Numbered from the stretch's first letter, positions 27,786 to 40,664 are shown. The stretch is DNA of 64,000 nt from Virgibacillus dokdonensis (GCF_900166595.1 NZ_LT745763.1:820562-884561), one strand, 5' to 3'. The notes: generated by a model not told the origin, from the letters alone. Program-made: numbers and translations.

Positions 27786-28256
27786 ATGACTGTACAAGTA
27801 GGAGAAAAGGTAGCGGATTTTTCTCTACCAAATCAAGCTGGAGAATTAGTTCGTTTATCTGATTATAAAGGAAAATATATCGTTTTATATTTTTATCCAA
27901 AAGATATGACACCAGGCTGTACAACAGAAGCTTGTGATTTTAGAGATGCGCATGAGAGCTTTGAAGATCTTGATGCGGTGATTATTGGTATTAGTCCTGA
28001 TCCTGTTGCATCGCATCAGAAGTTTATTGATAAGCATGACTTGCCATTTATGTTATTGGCGGATGAAGAGAAACAAGTGGCAGAACAATTTGGTGTTTGG
28101 AAACTAAAGAAAAACTTTGGCCGAGAATATTATGGTATAGAACGCTCCACGTTTATTATAGATAAAGAAGGCGTGTTACAGAAGGAATTCCGTAAAGTAA
28201 AAGTGAAGGGGCATGTAGAAGAGGCGCTGTCATTTATTCGCGAGCAATTGCAGTAA
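27786..28256 (+). CDS. bcp: Thioredoxin-dependent thiol peroxidase (Bcp/PrxQ)
   Basis: A 156-residue peroxiredoxin: YFYPKDMTPGCTTEACDFRD carries the peroxidatic Cys in the PxxxTxxC context and a second Cys five residues later, as in the alpha-2-helix PrxQ type; STFIIDKEGVL follows. Reduces hydroperoxides using thioredoxin. Start at 27786 after GGATGGAGGGATAAC. Lies close to perR, as in other Bacillaceae. Confidence 0.94.
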   Translation: MTVQVGEKVADFSLPNQAGELVRLSDYKGKYIVLYFYPKDMTPGCTTEACDFRDAHESFEDLDAVIIGISPDPVASHQKFIDKHDLPFMLLADEEKQVAEQFGVWKLKKNFGREYYGIERSTFIIDKEGVLQKEFRKVKVKGHVEEALSFIREQLQ

Positions 28257-28368
28257 ATATGTAACAAGTGGCCTCTCATAGAACTTTACTATCTTTATAA
28301 CTAAAGGCAAACAAACGGAAGTGCTCTTAGCTCTCATATGCACTTACTTTTAATCCGTCGTTTTAAGG

Positions 28369-28400
28369 GCAGATAGTCGATTTTGACTATCTGCTTTTTT
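28369..28400 (+). terminator. Terminator of bcp
   Basis: Perfect 10-bp stem GCAGATAGTC / GACTATCTGC, 6-nt loop, T6. Confidence 0.92.
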
Positions 28401-28454
28401 ATAGTCTAGGAAATTATAAAAATTTTGCAGCTGGATAAACTTACTAAGTTATTT

Positions 28455-28575
28455 AGCCACGCCCGGCTCCGCCGCCCAGCAACTAGGCGACTTCACGAAT
28501 CGCCCTACGATAAGTCATCATTGGTTCGCTCCAGTCGCTACGTTGCTAACCGGGCGCTTGCGCCTTTGTTCTTTA
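28455..28575. repeat. GC-rich hairpin repeat family B, copy 2
   Basis: Same order of blocks as at 14131: AGCCACGCCCGGCTCC, GCCCAGCAACTAGGCGACTT, GATAAGTCATCATTGGTTCG, CGCTACGTTGCTAACCGGGC, GCGCCTTTGTTCTTTA. Both copies are in the same orientation on the plus strand. The GCGCCC/GGGCGC-type arms are retained. Confidence 0.85.
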
Positions 28576-28869
28576 CGGTATAGGGAAACTTTAAATTAGG
28601 AATAAGCCTGATATTTTAACAAACAATGAAGAAAGGTAGCGATACATTCAATTTATTGTCATCACGGTTAATAAGCTAAGTCTCTATAACGAAAAAATTT
28701 AAATTTTCGTATTGGGAACAAGTTTTTAAAAACGGTTATAAGACGATAAATTTTTAATAGCATACTAGGGAAAAAGAACTCTTATTTCTATGTTAAAGTG
28801 TTAAATTCTTTTATAATTTAAAAGCATAAAGGATGATAAAAACTGATAAATTAGGAGGGTAGGATACAT

Positions 28870-29421
28870 ATGCGAATATATACACGTTCTGGAGATAAAG
28901 GAAAAACATCGCTTATATATGGTGAGCGCGTGAATAAAAATGATCTTCGCGTTGAAGCTTATGGAACTTGTGACGAGGCAAATTCGATGATTGGTTTAGC
29001 TATTAGTTATTTGCAACAAGAGAGTACGTTTAAAGAAAAAGAATTTGTTATCGAAGAACTTTCCCGTGTGCAAACATTGTTGTTTCATGTTGGTTCAGAG
29101 CTAGCTACACCATTAGATAAAGAAGTCCCTTGGAAATTAACCGAGAAGCATATTGAAACATTGGAAAAGCAAATTGATGATTGGGATAAGCAGTTAGAGC
29201 CGTTAAAAAATTTTATTTTGCCATCTGGAGTACCAGCCTCTTCGGCCTTGCATGTCGCGAGAACAGTATCGCGAAGAGCAGAACGTCTAGCTGTAGGGAT
29301 AGAAAACGTCAATCCATTAAGCCTTACTTTTCTGAATCGCTTATCGGATTATTTATTTGTTGCAGCGAGATACATGAACCAATTGCTTGAAGGAGAAGAA
29401 AGAACTTTGCACACTACATGA
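28870..29421 (+). CDS. PduO-type ATP:cob(I)alamin adenosyltransferase
   Basis: A 183-residue protein that transfers adenosyl from ATP to cobalamin. Motifs: N-terminal TRSGDKGKTSLIYGERVNKN (ATP-binding loop), AYGTCDEANSMIG, VARTVSRRAERL and LNRLSDYLFVAARYMNQ. YvqK/MMAB family; the length is usual. It stands alone with a strong ribosome site. No cobalamin-dependent gene lies nearby and I saw no cobalamin riboswitch in the leader. Confidence 0.93.
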   Translation: MRIYTRSGDKGKTSLIYGERVNKNDLRVEAYGTCDEANSMIGLAISYLQQESTFKEKEFVIEELSRVQTLLFHVGSELATPLDKEVPWKLTEKHIETLEKQIDDWDKQLEPLKNFILPSGVPASSALHVARTVSRRAERLAVGIENVNPLSLTFLNRLSDYLFVAARYMNQLLEGEERTLHTT

Positions 29422-29479
29422 TTTTTGTAGCAGAATAATAGCGTAAGCAGCCTTCTTAAGATAATACCTAGAAATGTGT

Positions 29480-29570
29480 ATTATAGGAAAGTATGAAGTT
29501 TTAATTTTTATAGTAACAAGAAAAACTACAGCTGCTTCCGTAAAAATTTGATAAGCCAAGTTTTTCTAAT
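29480..29570 (+). repeat. Repeat family A, copy 6
   Basis: ATTATAGGAAAGTATGA, TTATAGTAACAAG, AAAAACTACAGCTGC, TTTGATAAGCCAAG and TTTTTCTAA. AGAAAAACT and AAGTTTTTCT can pair. Confidence 0.75.
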
Positions 29571-29688
29571 ATGAGAGTGTAGGTAAATGTGTGTATGCAT
29601 GTAATTGATCTGTGCGGGGTAAAATAATTATAATATGATTACTTGTTAATAGAAATTCTACGCAAACAATTATTTTAAGGGGCTATGA

Positions 29689-29718
29689 TTGACAGAACGC
29701 GGTTGTAGGGCTTAAACT
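29689..29718 (+). promoter_or_regulatory. Putative SigA promoter of perR
   Basis: TTGACA -35 and TAAACT -10 with 18 bp between them; the spacer contains GCGGTTGTAGGG. It lies about 70 bp before the perR start. Confidence 0.5.
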
Positions 29719-29787
29719 ATTTATAAAGATTATAATTTAAGAATAGAATTATTTTTGTATAAACTACTGAAAGTGAGGTGGATGAGG

Positions 29788-30240
29788 GTGTCTGAAAACA
29801 GATTGCAAGAGGCTATAAGCACATTAAAAGCATCAGGCGTCCGTATCACTCCACAACGACATGCGGTTCTTGAGTACTTACTCAATTCGATGGTTCATCC
29901 TACAGCTGATGATATTTATAAAGCTCTTGAGGGTAAGTTTCCTAATATGAGTGTCGCAACGGTTTACAATAATTTACGTGTATTGCGTGAAGTAGGCCTC
30001 GTTAGAGAATTAACATATGGCGACTCTTCAAGCAGGTTTGATTGTAATACTTCAGATCATTACCATATTATTTGTAACTCATGTGGAAAAATTGTTGACT
30101 TTCATTATCCTTCGTTGGATGAAGTCGAGGCATTAGCTGAGCAGGTAACTGGATTTAAAGTCAGTCATCATCGCATGGAATTGTATGGTGAATGTGAAGA
30201 ATGCCAAAAAGAAGAAAAAAACAAACAAAAAAGTGGATAA
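29788..30240 (+). CDS. perR: Peroxide operon repressor PerR (Fur family)
   Basis: A 150-residue metal-dependent repressor: DNA-binding helix region [39 protein letters not shown], metal ligands in [13 protein letters not shown] and VDFHYPS, structural zinc pairs CNSCGK and CEECQK. Very similar to B. subtilis PerR. GTG at 29788 is preferred because GAGGTGG lies 6 nt before it; ATG 29782 directly abuts that site. Represses peroxide-stress genes, probably including the nearby thiol peroxidase; that target is inferred. Confidence 0.93.
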   Translation: MSENRLQEAISTLKASGVRITPQRHAVLEYLLNSMVHPTADDIYKALEGKFPNMSVATVYNNLRVLREVGLVRELTYGDSSSRFDCNTSDHYHIICNSCGKIVDFHYPSLDEVEALAEQVTGFKVSHHRMELYGECEECQKEEKNKQKSG

Positions 30241-30246
30241 TGAATG

Positions 30247-30288
30247 TAAAAAAGTCTCGATTGCATTTAGCGATCGAGACTTTTTTAC
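30247..30288 (+). terminator. Terminator of perR
   Basis: AAAAAAGTCTCGAT(T)GC and GCGATCGAGACTTTTTT arms. It is A/T-symmetric, so it may also terminate leftward transcription. Confidence 0.9.
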
Positions 30289-30290
30289 AA

Positions 30291-30352
30291 CTACAGGAAA
30301 TGACAGTGCGTATTTCACTATAAATATGGCACTAAGCCAAGTTCTTCTAAAC
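30291..30352 (+). repeat. Repeat family A, copy 7 (degenerate)
   Basis: CTACAGGAAATGACA, TTCACTATAAATATGGCACT, AAGCCAAGTTCTTCTAAAC. The ends are retained and the middle is shortened. Confidence 0.5.
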
Positions 30353-30458
30353 TTTAATTAGAATGCAATGCGTGTGTGTTTGTATTCCGAATATAAATGT
30401 GCTTTAAGAAACAATATTCATACCCAATAACCATCTAAATAGGCTGACGCGGGGATGG

Positions 30459-30851
30459 TTATTTTTTTGTAGAACTTTCCTCTTTTTTCATTGCTTTCCA
30501 ATAGCGCCTTGTATTGTATTTTTCATCAAATTCTTTACCTTCTAATTCTTTATCCAGTGTCAATGGTTGTTTACAATGCATACAGGCGTCAACGCGGCCA
30601 AGCATCTTTGTTGGTTTTTCGCAGCTTGGACAAATAATCGGCACTGCTTTTAGCGATAAAGTCCCGATCCAAAGGTAAACTACACAACTTAAGACGACCA
30701 TTATAACCCCTAGTATGAAGAATGTAACCATAAGCCACGGAATTTTTTTGGTTAGTATGCCACCATACATAAGAAGAATACCAGCAAATATAAGAATCAA
30801 TGCAAAGGATCTAATTTTGTTTATTTTGCTTGAATATACGATTTGAGCCAT
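30459..30851 (-). CDS. ygzB: YgzB family membrane protein with zinc knuckles
   Basis: A 130-residue protein (UPF0295): two membrane helices (about 15-33 and 42-65), then a C-terminal cytosolic tail with [20 protein letters not shown] (two CxxC pairs). The start at 30851 follows TTAAGGGGGG; the longer open frame to 30971 lacks a ribosome site and homologous sequence. The position beside perR and before ygxA/rrn is the B. subtilis order, here on the minus strand. Function unknown. Confidence 0.9.
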   Translation of the reverse strand: MAQIVYSSKINKIRSFALILIFAGILLMYGGILTKKIPWLMVTFFILGVIMVVLSCVVYLWIGTLSLKAVPIICPSCEKPTKMLGRVDACMHCKQPLTLDKELEGKEFDEKYNTRRYWKAMKKEESSTKK

Positions 30852-31175
30852 GATGTCCCCCCTTAACCCCTTCATAAGTAGTATAGCATATATTATATGA
30901 AAAAGATTTGATAATTCAATTCGCATTTTGTGTTGTCTATTACCGAGTAATGAGCTGAAAACATCATGCACTTCCCTGAACCCTTTTATTTTCCATTCCT
31001 AAGAAGACTACTTAAAAACAAATAAGACTAGGAAAGAATTTGACTAATAAAAGAGGGAATCGAACCTTTTACAGCGAATGTAATATAATACGACAATTTG
31101 TGCAAGTAAATGTACATATAAATGACATTCTATGTCGATTTAAGTTCATATCTGTAAACAAATGGAGGAAAAGTA
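30852..31175. other. Divergent intergenic region ygzB-ygxA
   Basis: 324 bp, no gene. GTAATATAATACG near 31080 supplies a TATAAT candidate for ygxA, and GCTATACT read leftward near 30890 a -10 candidate for ygzB. No convincing -35 boxes. Confidence 0.4.
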
Positions 31176-32042
31176 ATGGAACAATACTTGCGATCAATTT
31201 ATCAACACCATGCTAGCAATTCTGATGTATTAGGTATTTTAATATTGGAAAAAACGAAGCCTGATAGCCCAATAACGGATAATTTCGATGTCGTTTTACT
31301 TATCATTGTTCAAGAAGCTGAAAAAACTTGGAATGTGAAACACTATGAATTTGCGGATAAAACGTGTGCGCTTCATATAGTAACGGAAGAACTATTAATG
31401 GAATGGATAGATACGAGCGGTTACCGGAATGCAGTGGAGTGGATAATCTATGGTAGAATCATTTTTGACCGAAATGAATTTTTTAATAATTTAAAAGCTA
31501 CGTTGCAAAGCTTTCCAGATGATAAACGAAATTTACGTAAAATCATGGAGTTTGGTAAGCTTATAAAAAGCTACAATGAAGCCAAAGAGTTATTTGAAGC
31601 GGGTGAATATATGGATACGAATAGTAAAATTTTATATTCACTTCATTATTTGGCTAGATTGGCTGTTATTGAAAAAGGGTATTATCCGGAAGTAACTGTT
31701 TGGAGCCAGGTAAAACAAATTGATATTGAAGTTTATAAACTATACGAAGAATTTATAGAAAGTAAAGAAGAACTGAAGAAGAGAGTACAGTTAATGTTAA
31801 TCGCTATGGATTATGTCATTAAAGCAAGAGCAAATATGGCTGTAAAGCATTTGTTAGACATGATGCACGCAAAAAACGAATGGTACTATGGTGAATTAAA
31901 AGCTTTGCCTAAGCTTCAGCCTTATTCTCTAGACTTATCAGCGATTATAACGTACCTTGTTGATAAAAATATGATAACAAATGCTACAGAGCAAACAAAA
32001 GGTGAAGGAGTGTATCATAGAAAATATATGGTAAGTAAATAG
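31176..32042 (+). CDS. ygxA: Nucleotidyltransferase-like protein YgxA
   Basis: A 288-residue protein. The N-terminal ~115 residues resemble a nucleotidyltransferase-like fold (LGILILEKTKPDS, DNFDVVLLIIV) without an obvious intact catalytic GS motif; the remainder is helical (YNEAKELFEAGEYMDTNSKI). B. subtilis YgxA has the same size and lies directly upstream of an rRNA operon, as here. Ribosome site ATGGAGGAAAAG. Biochemical function unknown. Confidence 0.9.
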   Translation: MEQYLRSIYQHHASNSDVLGILILEKTKPDSPITDNFDVVLLIIVQEAEKTWNVKHYEFADKTCALHIVTEELLMEWIDTSGYRNAVEWIIYGRIIFDRNEFFNNLKATLQSFPDDKRNLRKIMEFGKLIKSYNEAKELFEAGEYMDTNSKILYSLHYLARLAVIEKGYYPEVTVWSQVKQIDIEVYKLYEEFIESKEELKKRVQLMLIAMDYVIKARANMAVKHLLDMMHAKNEWYYGELKALPKLQPYSLDLSAIITYLVDKNMITNATEQTKGEGVYHRKYMVSK

Positions 32043-32519
32043 TGGAACGATTTTTTATACTATAGTAAGTAAATCATAAAAGCTTAAAGGTTTATAGCAT
32101 AAAAAAATCGGGCTTCCACGATAAAGAGTTGGAGATGAGCCAATTATTTCCAATGTTTTTCAAACGGTTATTTTGGGGTAATGAGCAAGAGGTTCGTCAT
32201 AATTGTGTTCAACACGCCCTTTCTATTTTGCTTATTTGCAATGAAATGAAGTATAAATTAAGAACATCTTTTATACGTATTAAATTTGTTGCACTAGTGA
32301 TGTAAGGAAATGAACTTTTAATATAATTAAACTCTAAGACGTTTTCATATGAAAAGGCACTTCAGATTTCGAAAAGGAAAAGGTTAAAGATTACTACTCT
32401 ATTTCAAAGAAAGAAAGAGAACTGCTCATTTGTATCAGAACTTCAGATTTCCATCGCAATATTTAAATTTTCATAGTATAAGAGAAAGGATTGTTTTAGC
32501 AAAAAAATATAAAAAAGGA
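32043..32519 (+). other. Upstream region of the rRNA operon, without genes
   Basis: About 480 bp holding repeat A copy 8 (32058-32152), a further fragment TTTTCATAGTATAAGAG near 32470-32487 and otherwise A/T-rich sequence before the rrn promoters. No coding frame is supportable. Confidence 0.6.
32058..32152 (+). repeat. Repeat family A, copy 8 (degenerate)
   Basis: ACTATAGTAAGTAAATC, GTTTATAGCATAAAAAAATC, AAGAGTTGGAGATGAGCCAA. The order of blocks is that of the other copies, with more mismatches. Confidence 0.5.
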
Positions 32520-32548
32520 TTGACTTTAAAATTAACACATGGTACAGT
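32520..32548 (+). promoter_or_regulatory. rrn promoter P1
   Basis: TTGACT -35 (32520-32525), 17-bp spacer, TACAGT -10 (32543-32548). The most upstream of three tandem promoters before 16S. Confidence 0.65.
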
Positions 32549-32606
32549 TATAAGCGTCGCAAAAATTGCGTTGGAAATTAGCGGTAAAAATGTTTGAAAA
32601 AACTTA

Positions 32607-32635
32607 TTGACATATCTTATAGAAATGTGTTAAGT
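32607..32635 (+). promoter_or_regulatory. rrn promoter P2
   Basis: TTGACA (32607-32612), 17-bp spacer, TTAAGT (32630-32635). Confidence 0.7.
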
Positions 32636-32692
32636 TAATTAAGTCGCCATTTTGAATGAATAAATCACAAAAAAACTTTTTGAAAAAAGTTG

Positions 32693-32721
32693 TTGACAAG
32701 ATTTTTAGAAAATGGTAAACT
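32693..32721 (+). promoter_or_regulatory. rrn promoter P3
   Basis: TTGACA (32693-32698), 17-bp spacer, TAAACT (32716-32721). An A/T-rich upstream segment precedes it, as in strong rRNA promoters. Confidence 0.75.
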
Positions 32722-32757
32722 TAAGAAGTTGCGTCAAAAAAGACGGACTAACATATT

Positions 32758-32770
32758 TGCTCTTTGAAAA
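32758..32770 (+). promoter_or_regulatory. boxA antitermination element in rrn leader
   Basis: TGCTCTTTGAAAA, the Bacillus-type boxA used by NusB-S10 during rRNA transcription, located about 35 nt after the last promoter. Confidence 0.75.
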
Positions 32771-32888
32771 CTGAACAAAACAACCAGTATGTCAAGAAAA
32801 AAACAAACCCTGTTTTTTCTTAAGAAATAAACTGAGAGAAATCTCAGCAGCTAAGAAGGATGAAGAACGGTGTTCATCATCACAAACT

Positions 32889-37611
<4,723 letters not shown>

Positions 37612-37765
37612 CCTTTTTGGTAGATGTACGTTGAATGATCTCTTATTTAGTTTTCAAGGTAACAAGGAAAAAATGACTTTTTTCAACAAAGATCTTGATT
37701 TTTTCACAAAAACGATTATAATAAGATTTGTGCCTCTTTGAAGCACAACATAACAGATAGCAACT

Positions 37766-37885
37766 TTGCCTGGTAGTAATGGCGGAGAGGTCACACCTGT
37801 TCCCATGCCGAACACAGTAGTTAAGCTCTCCAGCGCCGATGGTAGTTGGGACTTTGTCCCTGCAAGAGTAGGACGCCGCCAGGCA
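37766..37885 (+). rRNA. rrf: 5S ribosomal RNA
   Basis: Begins TTTGCCTGGTAGTAATGGCG and ends GACGCCGCCAGGCA; contains CCATGCCGAACACAGTAG. About 118 nt. Confidence 0.95.
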
Positions 37886-37907
37886 TAGTCATTCTAATTG
37901 GTATTAT

Positions 37908-37982
37908 TCCACAGTAGCTCAGTGGTAGAGCAATCGGCTGTTAACCGATCGGTCGTAGGTTCGAATCCTACCTGTGGAGCCA
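37908..37982 (+). tRNA. tRNA-Asn(GTT)
   Basis: Acceptor TCCACAG/CTGTGGA, anticodon GTT in CTGTTAACC, T arm GTTCGAATC, encoded CCA. Confidence 0.95.
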
Positions 37983-37984
37983 AT

Positions 37985-38076
37985 GGAGAGCTGTCCGAGT
38001 GGCCGAAGGAGCACGATTGGAAATCGTGTAGGCCGTTACCGCGGCCTCGAGGGTTCGAATCCCTCGCTCTCCGCCA
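37985..38076 (+). tRNA. tRNA-Ser(GGA)
   Basis: Acceptor GGAGAGC/GCTCTCC, anticodon GGA in TTGGAAA, long variable arm (TAGGCCGTTACCGCGGCCT), encoded CCA. Confidence 0.95.
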
Positions 38077-38100
38077 CTATAAACTGTCACATACATAATT

Positions 38101-38175
38101 GGCCCGTTGGTCAAGTGGTTAAGACACCGCCCTTTCACGGCGGTAACACGGGTTCGAATCCCGTACGGGTCACCA
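38101..38175 (+). tRNA. tRNA-Glu(TTC)
   Basis: Acceptor GGCCCGT/ACGGGTC, anticodon TTC in CTTTCAC, encoded CCA. Confidence 0.95.
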
Positions 38176-38180
38176 TTTGA

Positions 38181-38256
38181 GGAGGATTAGCTCAGCTGGG
38201 AGAGCACTTGCCTTACAAGCAAGGGGTCGCAGGTTCGAGCCCTGCATCCTCCACCA
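38181..38256 (+). tRNA. tRNA-Val(TAC)
   Basis: Acceptor GGAGGAT/ATCCTCC, anticodon TAC in CTTACAA, encoded CCA. Confidence 0.95.
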
Positions 38257-38329
38257 GTTCGAAAATGCTTGAAACTTTAATTTAGTTTTAGTAAACTGTT
38301 TTATAGGCTCTTGAAAATATCATTCATAT

Positions 38330-38406
<77 letters not shown>

Positions 38407-38423
38407 ATATTTGTTAGTTTTTT

Positions 38424-38500
38424 GGTCCGGTAGTTCAGTTGGTTAGAATGCCTGCCTGTCACGCAGGAGGTCGCGGGTTCGAGTCCCGTCCGGACCGCCA
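38424..38500 (+). tRNA. tRNA-Asp(GTC)
   Basis: Acceptor GGTCCGG/CCGGACC, anticodon GTC in CTGTCAC, encoded CCA. Confidence 0.95.
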
Positions 38501-38536
38501 CTTTAAACTAGTTTTGCTTTCATACATAAAACAAAT

Positions 38537-38612
38537 GGCTCGATAGCTCAGTCGGTAGAGCAAGGGACTGAAAATCCCTGTGTCGGCGGTTCGATTCCGT
38601 CTCGAGCCACCA
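38537..38612 (+). tRNA. tRNA-Phe(GAA)
   Basis: Acceptor GGCTCGA/TCGAGCC, anticodon GAA in CTGAAAA, encoded CCA. Confidence 0.95.
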
Positions 38613-38630
38613 TTTTTGTTTCCATATCGT

Positions 38631-38715
38631 GGAGGGGTAGCGAAGTGGCTAAACGCGGCGGACTGTAAATCCGCTCCCTCAGGGTTCGGGAGTTCGAATC
38701 TCTCCCCCTCCACCA
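38631..38715 (+). tRNA. tRNA-Tyr(GTA)
   Basis: Acceptor GGAGGGG/CCCCTCC, anticodon GTA in CTGTAAA, long variable arm, encoded CCA. In the B. subtilis trnD cluster a Thr gene stands between Phe and Tyr; it is absent here. Confidence 0.95.
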
Positions 38716-38726
38716 TTTTCATATTT

Positions 38727-38800
38727 AGGGGTATAGTTTAATGGTAAAACGAAGGTCTCCAAAACCTTTGATGTGGGTTCGATTCCTACTACCCCTGCCA
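38727..38800 (+). tRNA. tRNA-Trp(CCA)
   Basis: Acceptor AGGGGTA/TACCCCT, anticodon CCA in TCTCCAAAA, encoded CCA tail. Confidence 0.94.
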
Positions 38801-38807
38801 ATCATAT

Positions 38808-38882
38808 GGCGGCCGTGGCGAAGTGGTTAACGCACCGGATTGTGGCTCCGGCACACGTGGGTTCGATCCCCACCGGTCGCCC
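38808..38882 (+). tRNA. tRNA-His(GTG)
   Basis: Extra 5' G typical of tRNA-His, anticodon GTG in TTGTGGC, T arm GTTCGATCC. The 3' CCA is not encoded (GTCGCCC is followed by T5), so it must be added by the CCA-adding enzyme. Confidence 0.92.
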
Positions 38883-38893
38883 TTTTTGTATAT

Positions 38894-38968
38894 TGGGCCA
38901 TAGCCAAGCGGTAAGGCATCGGGTTTTGATCCCGTGTACCCCAGGTTCGAATCCTGGTGGCCCAGCCA
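38894..38968 (+). tRNA. tRNA-Gln(TTG)
   Basis: Acceptor TGGGCCA/TGGCCCA, anticodon TTG in TTTTGAT, encoded CCA. Confidence 0.95.
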
Positions 38969-38972
38969 TGAA

Positions 38973-39047
38973 GCGGAAGTAGTTCAGTGGTAGAACACCA
39001 CCTTGCCAAGGTGGGGGTCGCGGGTTCGAATCCCGTCTTCCGCTCCA
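38973..39047 (+). tRNA. tRNA-Gly(GCC)
   Basis: Acceptor GCGGAAG/CTTCCGC, anticodon GCC in TTGCCAA, encoded CCA. Confidence 0.95.
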
Positions 39048-39063
39048 ATTTTGTTTTTAGGAT

Positions 39064-39137
<74 letters not shown>

Positions 39138-39146
39138 ATATACTAT

Positions 39147-39231
39147 GCCGGTGTGGCGGAATTGGCAGACGCGCGGGACTCAAAATCCCGTTCCCTTTTT
39201 GGGAGTGTCGGTTCGACCCCGACCACCGGTA
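39147..39231 (+). tRNA. tRNA-Leu(CAA)
   Basis: Acceptor GCCGGTG/CACCGGT, anticodon CAA in CTCAAAA, long variable arm. The genome reads ATCA where ACCA is usual, so the CCA tail is not encoded intact. Last tRNA of the cluster; the second Leu found at this place in B. subtilis is missing and accessory DNA starts soon after. Confidence 0.93.
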
Positions 39232-39250
39232 TCATTAAGATCGATATGAC

Positions 39251-39290
39251 GACATTCTTACGGAATTTATTAGTAGGGATGTCTTTTTTT
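39251..39290 (+). terminator. Terminator of the rrn-tRNA operon
   Basis: GACATTCTTAC pairs with GTAGGGATGTC (three G-T pairs), followed by T7; it lies 20 nt after the last tRNA. Confidence 0.75.
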
Positions 39291-39792
39291 GCGTTGTATA
39301 TAACATAGTACGTGCGATATTTGACACCCAAAGAACCAGATTGACATCTTCTATTCAGGGCGGCAGGCACGCCAAATCAATTTAATAAGGGAATTAACAA
39401 CAAAAATTTTAGATTATTTGCTTTTTAAAATAAACGTGTTACTATATAAAAATACCCAAAATTGGAGATAAAGTATGCACTAATATTTCGATTTTGTCTA
39501 TATCATCTCGATAAACTTAAACTTAGTATGTCTTTTGTTAATCATCAGTTTACTTACAGTATGAAACTTGAGGCGTGCGGCTGGTTTGAAAAACATCTTA
39601 GATAATAGTTGATCTTGGGAACAACTTGCTGGGGGACATAGGGCATACACCACAATCGGGCGCTATCGCGGGAAAAGAAAGCGCCCATTATTGCTTTCCG
39701 AGGCAATAGTGGGAATATTGTGTTGGTGGATTGAAAACAGAATGATTTACGCAGGATATAAATATTATTTACATTTTGCTACGGGGGTACTT
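39291..39792 (+). other. Non-coding start of the accessory region
   Basis: About 500 bp without a supportable gene, low in complexity up to 39600. At 39651-39700 it carries the first copy of the GGGCGC hairpin repeat (family C). It looks like eroded sequence between the tRNA cluster and the gene array. Confidence 0.5.
39651..39700 (+). repeat. Cassette-type hairpin repeat family C, copy 1
   Basis: CACAATCGGGCGC, 17 nt, GCGCCC: perfect 6-bp arms GGGCGC (39658-39663) / GCGCCC (39681-39686). It precedes the first gene remnant of the array. Confidence 0.65.
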
Positions 39793-40442
39793 ATGAAAAC
39801 TTATTATTAATTAGGTTGGTTTAGAAACTTTTTTCCTGAGAATCTGAAAAAGGTTTTAAAGGAAGATATCATTGATAGAAAATCAATTGTTATGTTAGCT
39901 CGAATCCGTCTCTTTATGAAGATAATGGTTCCACTGAACGGTCATGGCTTGATCAGGCAGGCATTAAGTTTGATGAATATCATTTAATTAATTATCGGGT
40001 TCAAAAGGAAGATGCTCAAACGTTAATTCACAATGCTTCAGTTATTTTCTTGCTGGGTGGAAATACTCTTAAACAAAATGCTTTTTTGATGGAATATGAA
40101 TTGTCGGATTGGATTAAAAAAAGCAGGGCAGTTGTGGTGGGGGCAAGTGCTGGTGCAATTAACATGTCTGCTAAATGGTTATGCTCGAAGAACTTTGGAG
40201 ATGAAATAAGCTCTGTTTAAGACGGAATCGACCTTGACGATTTTTCTGTCCTGGCTCACTTTGATCTTGAAAATAACATGGGGCTGGTTCAAAGCGAACT
40301 GTCTCCCTTATCGGAAGAAATGAATATTTATGCCTCGAACAAAGATTGCGCTGTACGAACAAAGGGAGACAAAATCGACATAATTGGCAATATATATTTA
40401 ATTTCCCACTCAAAGATTCATAAATTGAATGAGACGCTCTAG
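39793..40442 (+). pseudogene. Broken peptidase S51 / dipeptidase E-like gene
   Basis: Reading through the defects gives a near-complete peptidase E-like protein: LGWFRNFFPENLKKVLKED, then SSNPSLYEDNGSTERSWLDQ, ASVIFLLGGNTLKQN, nucleophile serine in VVGASAGAINMSA, and SVLAHFDLENNMG. Damage: TAA a few codons after the ATG, a frameshift near 39900, and TAA in frame near 40218. Peptidase S51 enzymes hydrolyse Asp-X dipeptides. No longer functional as read. Confidence 0.85.
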
Positions 40443-40569
40443 TTGTGGTGAATGGTTATAGGCTTAATTGATTTAATTTCTTTATACAAAGCTTTTATTT
40501 AGTGAAGGAGAAATATGCAAAATAGAATTGTTTCTTCGTTATCTAGAAAGCATAGGTATGCAGAACGCT

Positions 40570-40610
40570 CTTCAGTAATAGGGCGCACTTACGGAATAAA
40601 GGTACTCGTT
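40570..40610 (+). repeat. Repeat family C, copy 2
   Basis: CTTCAGTAATAGGGCGC, then ACTTACGGAATAAAGG. Head and AATAAAGG block retained, distal arm lost. Lies between the S51 remnant and the DJ-1 gene. Confidence 0.6.
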
Positions 40611-40664
40611 GGAGGATATTTATTTATCTTACAAACATATGACTCATACGGGGGAGAATGGTGG

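Larger units (their letters stand above)
28257..28869 (+). other. Intergenic region between bcp and pduO
   Basis: 613 bp without a gene. It contains the bcp terminator, a degenerate head of repeat family A (TAGTCTAGGAAATTATAAAA, 28402-28421), repeat B copy 2 (28455-28575), then about 290 bp of A/T-rich sequence ending in the strong ribosome site TTAGGAGGGTAGG of pduO. Confidence 0.6.
29422..29787 (+). other. Intergenic region pduO-perR
   Basis: 366 bp holding repeat A copy 6 (29480-29570) and the perR promoter region. TTGACA (29689-29694) and TAAACT (29713-29718) give an 18-bp spacer. A/T-rich dyads that might serve as Per boxes lie around 29628-29645 and 29728-29745, but neither matches TTATAAT-N-ATTATAA well. 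Confidence 0.5.

Noticed and set aside
28577..28869. Cobalamin riboswitch upstream of the PduO-type adenosyltransferase
   Set aside because: The leader lacks the conserved B12-box (GCCACTG) and the typical length and folding; it is plain A/T-rich DNA.
29628..29745. Classical Per box at perR
   Set aside because: Candidate A/T dyads match TTATAAT on one half only; not enough to claim a PerR operator.
40515..40664. 50-residue N-terminal extension of the DJ-1/PfpI gene
   Set aside because: It runs through a copy of repeat C and has no homology to the family; a strong ribosome site precedes ATG 40665.
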